DNA of 64,000 nt, taken from Proteus alimentorum. GTDB lineage: Bacteria; Pseudomonadota; Gammaproteobacteria; Enterobacterales; Enterobacteriaceae. The notes under the pieces were generated by a model. It worked only from the letters and a program-made list of their open reading frames with translations, was not told the DNA's origin and searched no databases. Shown here one piece after another: positions 62,277 through 64,000 of this stretch (positions are counted from its first letter, which is position 1; each line of letters starts with the position of its first letter). The stretch lies in contig NZ_NBVR01000010.1 of the NCBI RefSeq assembly GCF_002607735.1, positions 1-64,000 on the forward strand, in the 5' to 3' direction. The position numbers and the translations under genes were made by a program.

Positions 62277-62325
62277 TGGCGTTCGCAAATGCTTGAACCA
62301 AACTGATCCAAGCACCCACCTGCAT
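62272..62325 (-). pseudogene. mok: mok, copy 1, truncated
   Basis: The frame begins MQVGAWISLVQAFANAK at ATG 62325 as in copy 2, but the next codon is TAG where copy 2 has AAG. Further down a two-base length difference also shifts the frame. It stops about 95 bases before the hok start, so coupling of mok and hok translation is lost. Confidence 0.78.
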
Positions 62326-62552
62326 ACTAACAGAAATTCACCTCATTCCTATCTTTTTTCAAATAAAAACAATATAAATAAACGAGTAAAATTAATGTGT
62401 TATCTGTCATCATTATTGTGGATACAATAATAAAAAGGGGAAGAGAGAGGCTGCTAATCAGTGTATTTTTAACAATTAAAGTAGGGTGCTTGGTAACCAC
62501 AAAACACAACAACCTGTTATGAGAAATTGTGGGGGAAAACTCCCCCACAAAG

Positions 62553-62696
62553 CTATTTATCGCAAGATAAAGTCGCTTGAACTACTGTGTGGCCACTACG
62601 AATATTGAAAGAGCATAATCTTTCATGTTTAAGTAATGATAAACACAGTGCTGTCATACAGACAGCAATCAGCCCCATCAGGGCAAATTTAGCCAT
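62553..62696 (-). CDS. hok: Hok/Gef-family type I toxin, copy 2
   Basis: 47 residues, differing from copy 1 only at residue 23 (Lys for Arg), with one silent change as well. Same hydrophobic helix, SFNIRSGH motif and Cys positions. Its Shine-Dalgarno hairpin is slightly weakened (one T-T mismatch in CTCCTTTTTAAAGGAG), and the upstream mok frame is intact and overlaps the toxin start by 19 bases, so this copy looks fully functional. Confidence 0.9.
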   Translation of the reverse strand: MAKFALMGLIAVCMTALCLSLLKHERLCSFNIRSGHTVVQATLSCDK

Positions 62697-62845
62697 TTCT
62701 CTTGACACTCCTTTTTAAAGGAGACAGAATCAAGTTGTTGAGGTCTTGAGACTGCCTCGAATTTTAATAAAATAGAATTCGGGGCTTTCGTCTTTTTGGC
62801 GTTCGCAAATGCTTGAACCAAACTGATCCAAGCACCCACCTGCAT
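62678..62845 (-). CDS. mok: Mok leader peptide, copy 2
   Basis: 55-residue frame from ATG 62845 to a TGA inside the fifth and sixth codons of hok, 19 bases of overlap in another frame. It begins MQVGAWISLVQAFANAKKTK and ends CQEKWLNLP. In hok/sok systems Mok translation opens the hok ribosome site, and Sok blocks hok by blocking mok. The geometry here is exactly that. Confidence 0.82.
   Translation of the reverse strand: MQVGAWISLVQAFANAKKTKAPNSILLKFEAVSRPQQLDSVSFKKECQEKWLNLP
62702..62730 (+). promoter_or_regulatory. sok promoter, copy 2
   Basis: TTGACA (62702-62707), 17-base spacer, CAGAAT (62725-62730), same arrangement as copy 1. Confidence 0.82.
62737..62796 (+). ncRNA. sok: Sok antisense RNA, copy 2
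   Basis: Predicted antitoxin RNA ending at the stem GCCTCGAATT/GAATTCGGGGC (from 62754 and to 62785) followed by TTTCGTCTTTTT. Its 5' single-stranded part differs from copy 1 (two-base longer, several substitutions), which may limit cross-regulation between copies. Confidence 0.8.
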
Positions 62846-62953
62846 ACTAACAGAAATTCACCTCATTCCTATCTTTTTTCAAATAAAAACAATATAAATA
62901 AACGAGTAAAATCAAGATATTAATTGTTTTTGTATCTGGTGTTTATAGGCGAG

Positions 62954-63000
62954 ATTTCTCTTAACTCTCCTTTTTAAAGGAAACAGCCTCGAATTTTAGT
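62954..63000 (+). repeat. Decayed third hok/sok remnant
   Basis: ATTTCTCTTAACTCTCC, then TTTTTAAAGGAAACAG joined directly to CCTCGAATTTTAG. This is the sok promoter/Shine-Dalgarno hairpin region fused to the left arm of the sok terminator, with an internal deletion. No toxin frame remains. Confidence 0.7.
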
Positions 63001-63021
63001 TAAATAGGAAATCTGTAGAAT

Positions 63022-63058
63022 AAAAAACGCCAGATAAAATCAATCATCTGGCGTTTTT
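63022..63058. terminator. pta terminator
   Basis: AAAACGCCAGAT/ATCTGGCGTTTT stem with runs of A and T on both sides, 24 bases after the pta stop. Confidence 0.9.
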
Positions 63059-63081
63059 CTATTTGAAGTGAACTTCAATAA

Positions 63082-64000
63082 TTATGCGTTTTCTTGTTGG
63101 CTTGCCTGAATTGCGGTTAACGCAACGGTGTAGACGATATCGTCCACTAATGCACCACGAGAAAGGTCATTCACTGGTTTACGCATACCTTGTAACATTG
63201 GTCCGATTGAAACCAAGTCAGCTGAACGTTGTACCGCTTTATAAGTGGTGTTACCGGTGTTCAGATCAGGGAAGATAAACACAGTCGCTTTACCTGCAAC
63301 GGGTGAATTTGGCGCTTTAGATTTAGCAACGTCAGCCATAACAGCCGCGTCGTATTGTAAAGGACCATCGATCATCAGATCAGGGCGTTTTTCTTGTGCT
63401 AAACGTGTCGCTTCACGAACTTTCTCTACATCGCTACCTGCACCAGAGTTACCCGTAGAATAAGAGATCATCGCAACGCGTGGGTCGATACCGAATGCAA
63501 TTGCAGAATCTGCAGATTGAATTGCGATTTCAGCCAGTTGTTCTGCTGTTGGATCTGGGTTAATTGCACAGTCACCATAAACATAAACTTGTTCAGGTAA
63601 CAGCATAAAGAACACAGAAGACACTAATGAGCTACCTGGTGCAGTTTTGATTAACTGTAGTGGTGGGCGAATAGTGTTAGCAGTTGTATGAACAGCACCA
63701 GAAACTAGGCCATCTACTTCACCTTTTTCCAGCATTAATGTGCCGAGAACAACGTTATCTTCTAACTGTTCACGAGCAACAACTTCTGTCATACCCTTGC
63801 TTTTGCGCAGGTCAACTAAGCGAGGTACATAAATTTCACGAACTTCTTTAGGATTGACTAACTCAATACCTGTGCCTAATTCAACACCTTGTGCGGTTGC
63901 TACGCGACGAATTTCTTCAGGATCGCCTAACAGTACGCAAGTTGCGATACCACGCTCAGCACAAATTGCTGCTGCTTTAACAGTACGCGGCTCATCGCCT
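63082..64000 (-). CDS. pta: Phosphate acetyltransferase Pta, 3' part
   Basis: Interconverts acetyl-CoA and acetyl phosphate with AckA. The 306 visible codons are the C-terminal PTA domain; the frame stays open to the right edge ([20 protein letters not shown]...), so the 5' half lies outside the window. Conserved [60 protein letters not shown] and [18 protein letters not shown] are present. The Met at 63792 is internal, not the start. Confidence 0.96.
   Translation of the reverse strand, partial: GDEPRTVKAAAICAERGIATCVLLGDPEEIRRVATAQGVELGTGIELVNPKEVREIYVPRLVDLRKSKGMTEVVAREQLEDNVVLGTLMLEKGEVDGLVSGAVHTTANTIRPPLQLIKTAPGSSLVSSVFFMLLPEQVYVYGDCAINPDPTAEQLAEIAIQSADSAIAFGIDPRVAMISYSTGNSGAGSDVEKVREATRLAQEKRPDLMIDGPLQYDAAVMADVAKSKAPNSPVAGKATVFIFPDLNTGNTTYKAVQRSADLVSIGPMLQGMRKPVNDLSRGALVDDIVYTVALTAIQASQQENA

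Larger units (their letters stand above)
61961..62392 (-). repeat. Tandem hok/sok unit 1
   Basis: First of two near-identical units (second at 62478-62912). It begins with the 3' closing sequence GGGTGCTTGG (61967-61976), exactly complementary to a 5' leader segment at 62308-62317, as in the fbi-tac pairing of hok mRNA. It includes hok, a broken mok and sok. Confidence 0.85.
62478..62912 (-). repeat. Tandem hok/sok unit 2
   Basis: Second unit, differing from unit 1 by scattered substitutions and small indels. Closing complementarity GGGTGCTTGG (62484-62493) with CCAAGCACCC (62828-62837) is kept. Confidence 0.85.

Overview
The window looks like chromosomal DNA of an AT-rich member of the Morganellaceae, most probably Proteus mirabilis or a close relative. 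Gene order matches the enterobacterial cysZ-zipA-ligA ... gltX-tRNA ... mlaA-fadL-yfcZ-fadI-fadJ-sixA-smrB-prmB-aroC-yfcA-epmC-yfcL-mnmC-fabB-pdxB-usg-truA-dedA-accD-folC-dedD-cvpA-purF-ubiX-yfcH/yfcG/yfcD-pta backbone. Proteus-type accessory genes are inserted in it: phsABC thiosulfate reductase, an MrpJ-like regulator and a secreted lysine/broad-specificity racemase. Identification is from remembered protein families and synteny; no database search was run.

Layout. 1-8050: cysZ, zipA, ligA, nupC, ypeB, two tRNA-Ala genes and gltX. 8324-9453: one strong promoter followed by ten tRNA genes (six Val-UAC, four Lys-UUU) whose spacers show recent tandem duplication. 9454-11644: a very AT-rich, apparently gene-free 2.2 kb stretch leading to a small XRE/MrpJ-like regulator. 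12538-15738: a TonB-dependent receptor and a periplasmic binding protein for a metal chelate. 16014-19662: phsABC. 20546-22230: a TSUP exporter divergent from an AraC regulator. 22426-22886: a tRNA-Arg(CCU) lacking an encoded CCA, followed by what looks like an old integration scar. 22887-35572: lipid transport and beta-oxidation genes (mlaA, fadL, fadIJ), then sixA, smrB, prmB, aroC, yfcA, epmC and yfcL. 35900-38774: a poorly known accessory block (lipoprotein, GNAT, DUF2145 pair). 38919-42387: mnmC divergent from fabB. 42952-44776: EamA exporter divergent from an AraC regulator. 44927-54757: the pdxB-to-ubiX run, followed by an ERIC-like element. 54921-57248: yfcH, yfcG and yfcD. 57245-60546: a GntR/LacI-type repressor divergent from an ascorbate-family PTS. 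60739-61962: the lipoprotein racemase. 61961-63002: two tandem hok/mok/sok type I toxin-antitoxin loci plus a decayed third remnant. 63082-64000: the 3' part of pta, cut by the window edge.

How the genes work together. FadL imports fatty acids, FadI/FadJ degrade them and FabB makes unsaturated ones; FadR-like sites lie before fadL, fadI and fabB, and a FabR-like site lies before fabB. A perfect PurR operator precedes cvpA-purF. phsABC would reduce thiosulfate to H2S during anaerobic growth.

The most notable find is the tandem hok/sok pair. Its reading frames are too short for routine ORF calling, but the toxin ORF, mok overlap, Sok promoter and terminator, Shine-Dalgarno hairpin and 5'-3' closing complementarity can all be read in the sequence. 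The mok frame is intact in copy 2 and broken in copy 1.
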